From contig KN834865.1 in assembly GCA_000827265.1 (NCBI GenBank), positions 13,134 through 77,133 of the forward strand: a stretch of 64,000 nucleotides of DNA, written 5' to 3'. Of this stretch, positions 1 to 10,672 are shown in pieces. The position numbers and the translations under genes were made by a program. The DNA comes from Collybiopsis luxurians FD-317 M1 (lineage: Eukaryota > Basidiomycota > Agaricomycetes > Agaricales > Omphalotaceae). Numbering within the stretch: the first letter of the stretch is position 1; each line of letters begins with the position of its first letter. The notes beneath the pieces were generated by a model. It was not told where the DNA came from and made no database searches. It worked only from the letters and a program-made list of their open reading frames with translations.

Positions 1-50
1 CGGGCATAGGCTACCCTCCCATAACCCTCTGTTTGCCTGTTGATATCCCT

Positions 51-84
51 CTGATCGCCCACTGATCGCCCACTGATCGCCCAT
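51..84. repeat. Short tandem repeat, 11-bp unit x3
   Basis: Three consecutive copies of CTGATCGCCCA, the last slightly changed. They lie just outside the inverted-repeat element that starts at 94. Confidence 0.8.
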
Positions 85-93
85 TGCTTTTCG

Positions 94-355
94 CAGCCGT
101 AAAATACCTTATATTACAAAGGGTAAATAGCCTGAGAAAGTAAATATATTTCAAAGGGAAAAGTGAATATATTATTTCGGGTCTATAAATGGTAAAAGTT
201 CCATTTTTTCGGCGGCAATATTAGCGGCAATATAGATTATATACCCTAAGACATAAAGATGATTTATCTTAAGGGATATTTGACAATTATAATTAACTTT
301 AACGGGCGGCATTGACATGGTAAAATATTTTCTTTTTCAAGGCATTTTACGGCTG
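94..355. mobile_element. Candidate MITE with 17-bp terminal inverted repeats
   Basis: The left end CAGCCGTAAAATACCTT (94-110) and the reverse complement of the right end (339-355) differ at one of 17 positions. The 262-bp element is AT-rich and contains no open frame of note. I could not find a convincing target-site duplication: the flanks are TTTTCG and AAAAAG. It may therefore be an old insertion or a fold-back remnant. Its first seven bases also match the end of the TA-flanked element at 37,759, but the similarity stops there, so a shared family is only a possibility. Confidence 0.5.
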
Positions 356-1769
356 AAAAAGGAAGCCAATATCAAAGGAAAAATTCACTCAATGTGCTTG
401 GTAAAATTAATTATATTTCTTAGGCTTTTACGGCCGCTAGATACCAAATCAGTGGAGGTGATTTCAAATTGACCATCCGACTCTTGGTGGCAAAATAGAT
501 AGGTCAACTTATGCATCAAGTAGCTCCCTTCTGTAATTTGCTTTGACATATCTGGACTCATCCACAATGAGTTTCATACTGTACATGTGAGTTTGAGACT
601 ACAACCAATCGGGTAGAACTATTAGTGATCGACAGAAATAATTGGAGACGCACTACGGTGAAGCTGCGTTCTTATCATATTTTCATATTTTGGGAACTGA
701 ATTTGAAGGTTGGACAACAACCTTAGCTCAACGAGCTTTCGGTACCTCACATTTCCTCGTCTTTTCCACTTAAGAAACAAAAGAGACCGCTGAAACAAGC
801 ATGTCTGCAAGTAAGACCGTGTCGCAAGAATCCTGGGACTAGTGGTTCTATCTGGGGACCATTCTGAGTAACAAACACTTCCTTTGTCCATATATAAGAT
901 GAGTCGAAGCTAATCAATGCCAATGGACGATGAAACCCAACTTATACTGTAGTCGTGTTGACCGACGCACTCATAGAAGACCTCTGACGGTGCTGATTCT
1001 TTTGGCAGTCAGTTGGCATCAACTTTGGAAGCTGTCAGACTAGGTGCTTCTGGATCCACCACACTATTTGGGTTCCATATGTTCGAGTTTTTCTTGCGAC
1101 GATTTTTATATTGTGCTTACATTTCGTAGAGTTATATTAGTTTACTTATAATTGGGAATGGTTGTTTCTTGGTATAGTAGGTTGGTATAAGGGGAGGACA
1201 GGATGAAGAAGGACAGGGAATCAGCAGAGGGGGATTAGTGGGGAGTGGAGATACATCGAAGGAAGTTCCGGGACTGAGAGAAGTTGATGGAGTCCTTAGA
1301 TACGAATTCTTGGACTTTGTACATAGGTGTAGATAGGGATTGAGAACAGGGACGATTTTTTTACCCTCCCAGACTCTAGTATTTGCGTGAGGAGGCCCGA
1401 CGAGGTCTCCAGTTAATTGATATATTTCGCTCTGCAATGACAGAGCAGTTCCTTGATACATATTTTCCCTACCTCCCATACCTCCATCCTTATCGCGTTC
1501 GGCTCTGCGAGACCGTTTACGCGTACTCCTTACATTCCAGCCTCGACCGTGAACCCTAAAGACCTTCCAAGGTCTCAGCTTCTCTTCCACAATACCTGGT
1601 TAGACTGGTCCTCCGAATGCAAAAAAGCATATACAAGCCCCATTATTGATACACTGGTGCCATCCATCCCGACTCTTGTCTTCGCGTTAAGGCTACTGTT
1701 CGTTACTAACCTGGCTACACCAAGCGAAAGTCGATGTGCCAGTAGGCAAGCAATAAAGGACTCAGAAGA
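356..1769. other. Degenerate non-coding DNA
   Basis: No gene is supported here. The stretch 485-545 resembles 2812-2870 (both read roughly GGTGGCAARATAG, then GTCAACTTATG and AAGTAG), so it is part of a dispersed repeat. A purine-rich tract lies near 1190-1290 on the + strand. Open frames on the minus strand opposite it are low-complexity and look fortuitous. Confidence 0.5.
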
Positions 1770-1983
1770 GGATAACCTAGAGAGGTCAAGTTTTCTTTCG
1801 TCCTGGAACATGAATTTTAGTGGAGACAGCGGGTATCACGGGGCACAAAATGTTGAAAACAAAAGACAAACGCAAGCACAACTGATATCATATAACGCAA
1901 TGTTAAGGACATACATTGAAATAATTATTGAGTGCACTATTACCACAGCTTTGAAGGATGGCGGTCTCTATGACACCTGAAAT

Positions 1984-2433
1984 CTAATTTTCCAATGTCA
2001 AGCATGCTGCCACACTGTTGCAAAAATCTGATGAACTCGTCACGCTGGGCAATATCTTTCTCATTCGTCCAGAAACTCCTCTCGATAGTTCAGATTGGTT
2101 GCTCTGGCGGTGTGTACAGTACTGAACGAACGGGGAAAAACACATATTCAAAATCATCGGGAGCGGTGCATTCTTCTGAGTTGTGGATATCTGCAATCAT
2201 AGGTCACAAAGTAAGAGACCAATACGGGAAGCTTTCGGTGTAACGCACTGAAAATTATTGGTACATTGGCTGTCGGAACTCCTTGTGCTATTTGCGGTGC
2301 CATGAATCATATTCCAACACATATTGAAAATGTACTAGCTCTTCATCTGGAGTCATGTTCGGAACGGTGAACCAGAGAGCACATGACTTTCTCAAACTCC
2401 CTACGTTTGAGCGCGTACCTTGGAGGCATTGTG
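1984..2433 (-). pseudogene. Broken copy 1 of the 'RDEF' duplicated gene
   Basis: The minus strand carries recognisable pieces of the protein encoded at 5308-5817, including RREFEKVMCSL, PNMTPDEELVHFQYVLEYDSW, NSEECTAPDDFEYVFFP and NEKDIAQRDEFIRFLQQCG. They are spread over different frames. Two frameshifts and an in-frame TGA (near 2092) interrupt the reading, so it is a pseudogene. The intron of the intact copy is conserved in position (about 2180-2240, ending in GATTGCAG). Homology with copy 2 continues beyond the 3' end of the gene to about 1770, showing that the duplication included flanking DNA. Confidence 0.7.
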
Positions 2434-5050
2434 ATAAATTGAACGTTGAAAGGTAAGGCGGGCCAAGCGTGTGACACTACGCTCGCTTCCCCACGTTGCA
2501 TGCCTGTCCCGACTCGCGCGACCCGCACCCTAACGTGATTGCATCTCCCCAATTCTTCGGCACATTTACACGGAAGAACATGTAGTGGAGTGATATGAGG
2601 CCTGATCTTATTGGCTCTTTCGGACACCTTACCCATGCTTGGCATATACTCCGGGGACATTGATATCGATGACACAGGACAAGAGCAATCGAATTTCTTC
2701 CGTGGCGAGTGTGTCGAATCTTTGGGGCTACAAGTAAAGACTACAATTTGAGCGTGGTACACGGGCACTGGTAATGCTACAGCTTTACTGTTTCGAACTG
2801 AACTTCCGAGTAGTGGTGGCAAGATAGGTAAGTCAACTTATGCTGTAAGTAGGTTCCTTTCTTGATTCGTCTTGTAGTTTTAACAGCCGCGGTAAACCTG
2901 TTACTTATAGTAGAAAAGTAAATGATATGCAGATGCATCTTGCCACAATCAATTTTTTACAGCGCTATCGGATTGCATACAACCGTTCCGGCGACTCAAC
3001 ATTACTGTATGTACCCGGCGATAGCAAGCTTGCGGATTTAGGGTCATTTACACAAAAAACCTTCCCGAGGCCAAGGTATCTAGATCTGCATCAGTAGACA
3101 AGAACACGAGCTTACAGCGCCTATAATAATATGAGATTTGGTGGCAAAACAGTGAGGTCTCAGGTACTATACAATAATAGTAGCCCGCTGTTGATTCCGG
3201 AACTTAGGGTTAGAGCTGCTGCGCTGAGCAGTATGCAGAAACCTCCCACTTTTTACAGCGTTGATTGCTCCCAATAGAACAATTCTTCATCATTACTGAT
3301 GGAGAGGGGTTATGCAACCAAGGTCCGATTTCTGAAAGACCAGTTTGCCAGATTGCACGCAGTACGTACAAGGCGATAGTAAGTTCGTGGCTTCCCGTCG
3401 AAGAACGAGCCAGTCTATGGGCTGAGGGTTATTTCACACGACGCATTTTTCCCGAAGCTGAATATTGAAATCAGAATTAGTACGCATGCTTGCAGCGCCT
3501 ACAGTAATTTCATGAATTGGTGGCAAAATACCATACTAGTGACGTACGCGGACCTTGGAGTATCTGCGCAGAGATGGTAAATGCTGCTATCTATGGACCG
3601 TGGTCATGTGATTTGTGGGTGCGTTGACAATCACATCTTTACAGTGTTAAGCTTCCTTATTCGACGGCGGTAAATCCTGGTGCCTGTGAATCTTCAGATC
3701 TTCAAAGAGACAACAAGTTTTGAAAACAAGGTAAGCGTGTCAGTTCCTTTATTTGACCTCATTCACACGAAAAAAAAAGATCTGAAGCTAGGATAGATAG
3801 ATAGATATACGGCTCCGCCAGGGCGGGGTCCCGCGTGGGAACGGCCAGACCACTGTGCAGACCTCAGCGAGTTCAACCAACTCCAAGTCCAAACACCAGA
3901 GGGGAAGGTAGGCTGAGGCCCGGGGTAGTTGAGTAGTGAGTACATGCAAGAGCATGAGTATGTAAGTATTGATACCCGAGAGTAATGCCCATGTTATATT
4001 GCATCCAGAGGCTCCTCCTTTCCGTACGGGCCACTCCAATCGTCACCCGCCAGAAGGGTATTCGCCGTCGCCTCATCAAAGGAATCCAAGTTGTTCCTTG
4101 CCAGATGTTCTGCAAGGCAAATATCAGTGAACGAGAGCACGAGCTTGCAGTGTCCCGATCCCGCAAATAATTTTTTGTTTCTGTAACAGCTGTTTGAGAA
4201 CAAGAATACTTACGAGTATGGAATGCCTTTCTGATTTAGAATCATCTTTTTGTATTCATTTTCTGTGGATTCTCCGCAAACCTGCGTCGAAATTCTCCAT
4301 CTAGGAGCCTTTGAATGTTTGAGGATTTGCAGGGTTGTATATCATTGTACATTTGATTCTGACAAATTCCGTGTCAAACCTAAGCCGAGCGTACGTTCGG
4401 AAAAGCCCTACATTTTCCAAGCGTCATGTAGAGAAGGGCCGTTCCTGGGGTCGAAGCTCAGCATGGAAATCAAGGGAACTATAGGGTTTCATTGACTGAA
4501 GGTATGCCCATCCCGTGTATACTGATTACATCCCATAAGTCGCCTACCACATAGGGATTCTAGTCGGTTGGGAAGGGAACTACACTCAGACTACCATGTG
4601 CGAATCTGTTAGAAAAAGCATGGAAGGCTTCGATCTCGTACTGGCTATCATTATCAGACGGTCCAAATGAAGAGCAGGTTTATGATGGCTATGTCCATTC
4701 TCGGGAGGATGAACTTCTCGCTATAGCCACAATTGGAAATCATATTTCATACTGATCCTATCGTAAAGGGTGAAAAGGAAACCTTCAGGTTGGGATATGG
4801 CTCAGACGTTTACCATTTTTAAATTGGAGAGTTCGTGAAAAAGGCATTGCTTTGATTACGTTCCGATCTTATTGCTTCTGGCCGGGCACTCATCCCAGAT
4901 GATCATGTCTGAAGGATGATACCTTAGTTGTGACCCAGATACCCTTTCTCCGGCGCCGTCCCTCCCAACCGTTGAGGTCGTGTTAGGATAATTGTTGGCA
5001 GACTCGGATAGCCTACGGGGAATTTGATATGCCTGCAGCTTCTGTTAGCA
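2434..5050. other. Repeat-rich gene-poor DNA
   Basis: No intact gene is supported. Degenerate repeats recur: an AGCGCCTA-then-GGTGGCAAAA motif near 3116-3150 and 3495-3525, TTTTTACAGCG near 2956 and 3250, and the GGTGGCAAGATAG block at 2812-2870 that matches 485-545. A GATA microsatellite lies at about 3793-3806. A possible coding relic on the minus strand (about 4125-3994) starts after a good acceptor TTTGCCTTGCAG and reads 39 residues to a stop, but no partner exon was found. Confidence 0.45.
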
Positions 5051-5307
5051 ATAGAGGAAGAGGATAACCTTTGGTAGAATGATTAAGCTTTCTTTCTCCC
5101 AAGTTCATATATAATATCGCCTTGGGAGGTCTAGTTGAAATAGCAGACCAGTATTAGGGACATCACGGGGCATAAAATGTACGAAAACAAAGATGGCAAT
5201 GACAAAGCGCAAGCAGCTGATATCCGAGAGAGTAATACGTTCAGATATCCGAACACAGAGAGTATTAGGAACATACATTGAAAAATAAATAACTATCGAA
5301 CCCACTA

Positions 5308-5817
5308 TTACAACAGCTCTGAAGGGTACAGGTCTCGATGGCACCTAAAATCCAGTGTTTCAACATCAAGCATGCCGCCACATTGTTGCAAAAGTTTGAT
5401 GAATTCGTCCCGCTGCGCCACATCTTTCTCGTTCGCATTCCAAAGTTCTGGATGTTCTTCTCGATGGTTTGGATCATATTGCTCTGGAGATGTACAGGGT
5501 ATTGAGCGAGTTGGGAAAAACAAATAGTTGAAATCGTCGAGATGGGTGAATTTTTCTGAGTTGCGGATGACTGCAATTATACGGCGTAAGTTCATTATAT
5601 ATGATAGTTTTCAGCGTAGCGTACTTATGAGAATGGGTACACTGGCTTTGGGGATTCCTTGTGCTATAAGTTTACGACGCCATGAATCATATGCGTGGAC
5701 GTATTGAAATCGTATCATTTTTTCGTCTGGACCCATGTTTGGAGTAAGGGAGCACATGAGTTTAACAAACTCGTCGCGTTGGAGCGCGAATCCACTATAA
5801 GCCAGGTATTGAGACAT
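5308..5817 (-). CDS. Hypothetical protein, intact copy 2 of the 'RDEF' gene
   Basis: Two exons, 5817-5625 and 5570-5308, flank a 54-nt GT-AG intron (5624-5571). The spliced length is 456 nt, 151 aa plus stop. I chose the ATG at 5817 because homology to copies 1 and 3 begins around it. An open frame continues upstream to about 6000 without another ATG, so a further 5' exon is possible. The protein is small and soluble-looking with no signal peptide or membrane segment. Repeated features are RDEFVKLM near the N-terminus, AYDSWRRK mid-way and NEKDVAQRDEFIKLLQQCG near the C-terminus. I do not recognise the family. Two decayed relatives lie in this window, so this may itself be a recent, possibly dispensable, duplicate. 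Confidence 0.6.
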
Positions 5818-5913
5818 TATTGAAGCAAGCGAGGAGATTCCGATGGTTTTGATAGGTCGCTTTGAGGAGAGTATGTAATCTGTGTCATGACATAAGCAAT
5901 CCAAAAGAGGCAA

Positions 5914-6471
5914 TTGATCGATCGGACGCTTTGGCCGCCACGTAGTTGGCTCTGAGACTACTGGAGCACAGTATTTATTTTCACGAGACTCCGATTAGTG
6001 TGCTCCCATAATTGAAGCCCCAGCCTTATTCCGATATCATCCTCCTCTAAATCCGAGCACTGCTTGCCCGTTGACTTGGTATATCTAACGTCAACTTCTC
6101 CACCTAACTCAGGGACTTGCTAACGCCCATGGACTACTTATGCTTATACAGTCCCCTCATTGCAGCTTCTACTTCGGAACCTTGCGGAAGGCATCTTATC
6201 GAAAATTAGGTTTCGCCACTGCTTGCGACGGAAGTAGAGCGGCTAACGTGCTCTCAGATGTACTTGCTTGTCGGGGGACACTGCTTCTTTTCGTAAGCAT
6301 TGCGCTCCCTCAACGTTGTTCGGAACTGGCATCTATTCGTGAAGATGGCGATATGCACTTGAAGAATCCACGCTAGAACGCAAAGACCAGCTGAAAACAA
6401 TTTTCGTTACTGTACATAAGTTTTAATTTACATATGTCCTTAACAACCGATTCGATTTGATACTTCTCCTT
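5914..6471. other. Intergenic, nothing recognised
   Basis: This lies upstream of the small hypothetical gene and downstream of the esterase stop codon. No convincing open frame, repeat or RNA was seen. Confidence 0.5.
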
Positions 6472-7864
6472 TTAAGAAAACTCAAACCCCCTCGTGACCC
6501 ACTCCAAAATCTTCGGCGTCAAAGTCTGCCTCTCCCCAATCGGTCCATCCGCAACTTGAAAATCAAAGAACGGATCATTATGCACCCCACCTTCCTGCTC
6601 GAAATACTCGGCCTTCTCGTGCCAAGGCTTGATCTTCTCATCGAAGAACACCCTCCCGGCGTCTCTCAAGCATTCCGCCCCTCCAGTAGATACGAATACC
6701 CTTTCCACGACGTTCGGAAGACCTTGGTACCAGTCGGAAGGAGCGCGTATAGGGTCGAGGTACGGCATGTCGAGAGTAGGGCTGGCGGCACCGGCGAGAA
6801 CGGTTTGGCCCCAGGTTAGGATGGAATCGGTGCTAATGACATCGCTGTCATTGCATTCTTCAAAGGAGGGGAGCTTCTTGACGCTAGGGCTTGATCCGAC
6901 TCCGGTAAGGGACACCCATGGAGACATCATGTATGCTCCTCGGAGTTTCGTCCCGGAGGGGATGATAGGCGGAGAAAAGAGGGGATGAAGCATGACTGAG
7001 AGGACTTGAGAAACGAGGTTTCCTCCCGCAGAGTCACCGACGAGTTGGAGGTTCGACGGTTTGACTTTTTCAACGGAGAAAAGATGCTCCAGGGCTCGAC
7101 AGGTTTGCCAAACTTGAGCAGGGAATTGGGCTACCGGAACCAAAGCTAGGTTGACACAAAAAATCCTTTTAATCCCCCAATTCGAATTGTGTATGGTTGA
7201 AGACTTACAATATGACATGATAGCGATGCCGACGTCCATACCTTGCTTCTCAAGTTCCAACTGGATGTACCGCCAGAATGAAATCGTGAATTCCTGGCAT
7301 GGGAAGATATACGCGCCACCTATAAATGATCGATGATCACCGAAAGGAGGGCGTCTCGTCAGGCAAGAACATAACGAGAGCTATTCCAAGGAAATGGACA
7401 CTCAACCGTGGCAGTAAAGCAGCATCTTCTCCGTCCTCTTAGGTCCTACCCAGAACAACTTACCCCCGTCTTCCAACTCCTCAATGAGAATCGGAAGGTT
7501 ATGCTGTCTGGCCCAAGTGGAATAAACCGAGACGGAGGTACCCATGAAACGTTGCAGCTCCGCTCCGGACAAGGCATCCGTGAGGTACCGAAAGCTGGCA
7601 TCTCCCCTAACACGCTTCAACGACTTGTCTTTACTTCGGGCAACGAACGGGGACAGAACGACTTCTTTCAGAATAACAATCGCTAATACAAGACGTGGTA
7701 TGGTGGATATGTCAGCACTATGAAAATTTACCAGTCGATAAGCTCGACGACGTACGGGAAAGTTTGAGTTTGACTTTCATCCAAACGGCCCGTGGCCAAC
7801 TGACGACCGCGTATTTGTGCTCATCCAGAACCGGTTTTTTACTGTATGTATGAGTCGACGACAT
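6472..7864 (-). CDS. Alpha/beta hydrolase, HSL-type esterase/lipase
   Basis: Four exons (7864-7732, 7682-7407, 7319-7209, 7145-6472) joined by GT-AG introns of 49, 87 and 63 nt give 397 aa. Seen in the protein: an oxyanion-hole HGGA at residues 136-139, a nucleophile elbow GDSAGG at 210-215 (Ser212), a candidate acid Asp335 in GGAECLRD, and a candidate catalytic His362 in GGVHNDP. This order is that of the hormone-sensitive-lipase family (alpha/beta hydrolase fold 3). These enzymes hydrolyse carboxyl esters, and fungal relatives include steryl-acetate and arylacetamide deacetylases. A moderately hydrophobic stretch near residues 43-60 could be a membrane anchor or signal-anchor, as in ER-associated members. 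The substrate cannot be told from sequence. The length is normal for the family and no catalytic residue is missing. Confidence 0.88.
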
Positions 7865-8599
7865 TATTGGTGTGTAGACGAGTGCGACGGCTTGTACAAT
7901 AATCGAGAAAAGAAGAGTGGGTTGGGAAAGGGTGGGGTACACTGGAGATGACGCCGTTCTTTATACCTGGGGAAACGAATCTTAATTTGAATTAATAAAG
8001 AACCACTTACTCGCTCGTCCGATGACCTTAGTTTCGAATTCCTTGGGAAACGAGAAGAGGTATACTGAGAGCGAAAAACTGTATTTTGAATCCGCTGATC
8101 CCGTTCAGATCCGCTTCTCACCTGAGCATTACGACGATAGTAAGACCAAGATTGTGGTTATGCCGGAACACAAAGTTTCCACATTTGATTGAGTTCACGC
8201 CAGGAGCTTATCTGAATCCTTTCTGCACAATTGAGGTAGAGTAAAAAATTACCCTATCCTGTACAGACATCCTGGGAATCGAACTCAGCACCCCCCGCGT
8301 GCATTGAGTACAACTCGCGTATGATGTCGTCAATGCTTCGATGCTAAGCGGATGTGATAACCAACTATTCCCGACATTCACTGTCATGTTTCGTCTCAAT
8401 CTTGCCACAAGAGCTTCACCAGTACAACTACCTAGCACTAGCCCGTAAAGATGGCACCCAGCATGTATTAATAAGGCATCTAGTCTCCAGAACTGGACAA
8501 TGCTTAACGATCGAGTGGAACCGAATTCGGAGTGGGGATCATATCTGAACAGAACCAATGCGTAAAAGAAGCTATCGATGCATCCTGAATGTGTGGTGG
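7865..8599. other. Intergenic; contains a tRNA-like sequence
   Basis: No protein gene is supported. At 8266-8328 the minus strand has a partial cloverleaf (see separate entry). Confidence 0.4.
8266..8328 (-). other. Degenerate tRNA-like sequence
   Basis: The minus strand shows complementary ends GACATC and GATGTC and a B-box-like AGTTCGATTCC inside a near-complete T-arm. It also has a 4-bp stem GCAC/GTGC around a seven-base loop. At 63 nt it is too short, the D-arm loop is too small, and the loop lacks the usual T33. It is therefore not a functional tRNA. It may be a tRNA pseudogene, the head of a SINE, or chance. Confidence 0.2.
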
Positions 8600-8790
8600 A
8601 AGGATAGTACGTAAGTAGTAGCACGCGTTCTGATGAGATATCTTATCTCCCTGACATTTTCTTTAGGGTGTCTCTTCGAAGACCCAGTCTTTTCAAGAAT
8701 ATATCCGGGAAGGCAAGTGCAAATTGGGCAAAAAAGAAAATGCATCAGGAACGTCAACGATACAGAAGTTCTGTCAATAAATCTCTACTG
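8600..8790 (-). pseudogene. Cytochrome P450 exon relic
   Basis: The minus strand resembles exon 8 of the P450 at 14,204-16,902: a MHFLFCPIC segment followed by ENVREIRYL matches [11 protein letters not shown] and EDVREMRYL in the intact gene. DNA similarity is roughly three quarters over about 170 bp. The I-helix AGRDT motif is not found upstream, nor the ExxR and haem-binding motifs downstream. Only one exon survives, so this is a dead fragment of a duplicated P450. Confidence 0.7.
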
Positions 8791-9169
8791 GTTCGCGGAG
8801 ATGCATGTAGCATCATTATGCTACATTTAAATGACAAGGAGCACTTGAATACATGTCAAGTAAGGTTGAAGATGCGTCGAGAAACTTGAAAGTCTTCACA
8901 CTCTCACCGCATAAAGCCACTTTTACTCTCGGCGTTCCAGTAAATTACACGACTAAAGAGCATCTGGGACCTTTCAATAACAGAAATGTAGTGATAATAA
9001 ATAGACCAATCAAAGAACAGTTGCAGATTACAACCTATGGCAAGAGACGCGCTTTCATACACTGAGCCACTGAGCCACTTGCTCACCCTGAACTCGTACT
9101 ACTGGTGGTATATTTCAACAGATGGATGAATGAGATCGGTCCAGCAGCAGTCTCAGTCCAGAAGGCCTT

Positions 9170-10672
9170 TTAGTTAGAAAGGCATCTGTCACCAAAACAT
9201 CCCATCCCAAGCACCTGTAGCTGTATATTTCTAGTAAGTCCATTGTCGCAGGTAATTTCAATAGTCAAAAGAGTCATGCTTACCCCTCCATTAAATGTCT
9301 CATTGCCAGCAGTCTGAACGGAAATCCCGTCATTTTGACCTACACTCACGATTGTGCTCGTAGTGCTACTAAAACTTCAGTAACAAAATCAAGCTCGATC
9401 ATTCGGAACTACCTCTCTGGGACGGAGTCGGCCGTGGCTGTCATAGTTCCACTTAATGCACTCACGATTGATGGATTTTGGCCCTCAACAGGGACATTAA
9501 CAGCGTCTGAACTACCAACAAAAAGAAAGCGACTTCAGTGATGTGATGGCTTTTATTTTTTGCTTCAGAGTTACCTATTTTGAGTGTTTGATTGAGGCAG
9601 ACTACCGAGGATTATCCCCGCACTGCTACAAAAAACGAGACACCTGAGTTACAGAATGCTTTATGCTCAGTCACCAGGAGCTACCTCTCTTCCCCAAATA
9701 TAGCTGTGAGTGTCGCAGTTACATTTGGTGGGATGACTGTTTTGTTTTGACCCAAAACAGGGACACCGATGATGCCTGAATTACCAGAGAACTGTCAAGT
9801 ATTCGGGTTACAAATAGGTGGTTACAAGAGATTTTAGTGGCTAAGTATCATGCTTACATCATTGACTGATCCATTGTTACCTTGACTGGAATTAACGGTG
9901 CTTGATTCATTTTGACCGCCAATGGTGAAGCTTGCACTACTACAAAGAATAAGAAATTTCAGTCACACAATGCTTTATGCTCAGTGACCAGGGGTTACCT
10001 CTCTTTGCCAGATGTAGCAGTGAGCGTTGCGGTTACATTGCTTGTTTTGTTTTGGCCCATAACAGGGACACCGATGAAGCCTGGATTACCAGAGAACTGC
10101 AAAGTCTTCGGGTTAAAAATTAAAAAAATTTTAATAGCTATCATTCTTACATTATTGGCTGATCCATTCTGAACCTGAATGGGATCAATGATGGTGCTTG
10201 ATTTATTTTGACCACCAAAGGTCACTCCGCCTGCACTACTAAAAGCGAAAAGGTTTCAGTAAGTAGCAGCTTATGTTCGGTCACCTGGAGCTACCTCTTT
10301 TCACCAGATACACCTGGCTTAGTTAGGCCCAAGCCTACTGGAGTGATTGATTCATTATGACCCTGAGCAGGGAATCCAGGGATACCAATGATGAAGTCTG
10401 AATGACTACAAAAACACAGAGAGTTCAGCGACATGGTAATATATTCTCAATGGTTTAGAGCTACTTTTTTTGAGTAGGTGCAGTAACTGATGCGCTACAA
10501 GATGATCAAATTATCCAAACGTCAGTTAAATCAATATGGACGATGGCTATGATAACTGCAAGCAAGCGTACCTCGCAAGTTCTGTATGGTTATTCTGAGG
10601 AGTCGGACAGCCGCATACTGCCAGAATTTCAAGGAAAATAAAGAGTGAAATTTGAAAAGGAGTGACACGCAT
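9170..10672 (-). CDS. Secreted protein with duplicated exon pairs (GQN repeats)
   Basis: Eleven exons: 10672-10572, 10494-10465, 10405-10295, 10238-10151, 10096-9999, 9939-9858, 9791-9685, 9625-9575, 9511-9413, 9368-9284, 9220-9170. The total is 903 nt, 300 aa. The N-terminus is a clear signal peptide (hydrophobic ISLFIFLEILAVCGC, then mature sequence). The body consists of two exon types that alternate. One type encodes an IGVPVxGQNK-like segment and ends in GAGAG at the donor. The other begins after (T)AG and encodes an SSA..GGQN-like segment. Most introns between pairs are phase 2 and several within pairs are phase 0, so pairs can duplicate without frame loss. The repeats are rich in N-x-S/T sequons, predicting a heavily N-glycosylated extracellular protein. 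The C-terminus has two cysteines. I recognise no domain and can give no function. Confidence 0.75.

Noticed and set aside
1132..1590. 152-residue minus-strand frame with many Pro/Ser residues
   Set aside because: It lies opposite a purine-rich tract, has no start context, domain or homologue in the window, and overlaps another frame on the plus strand.
2343..2822. 159-residue minus-strand frame
   Set aside because: Its last part is the broken copy of the RDEF gene. The rest is not shared with the intact copy and looks fortuitous.
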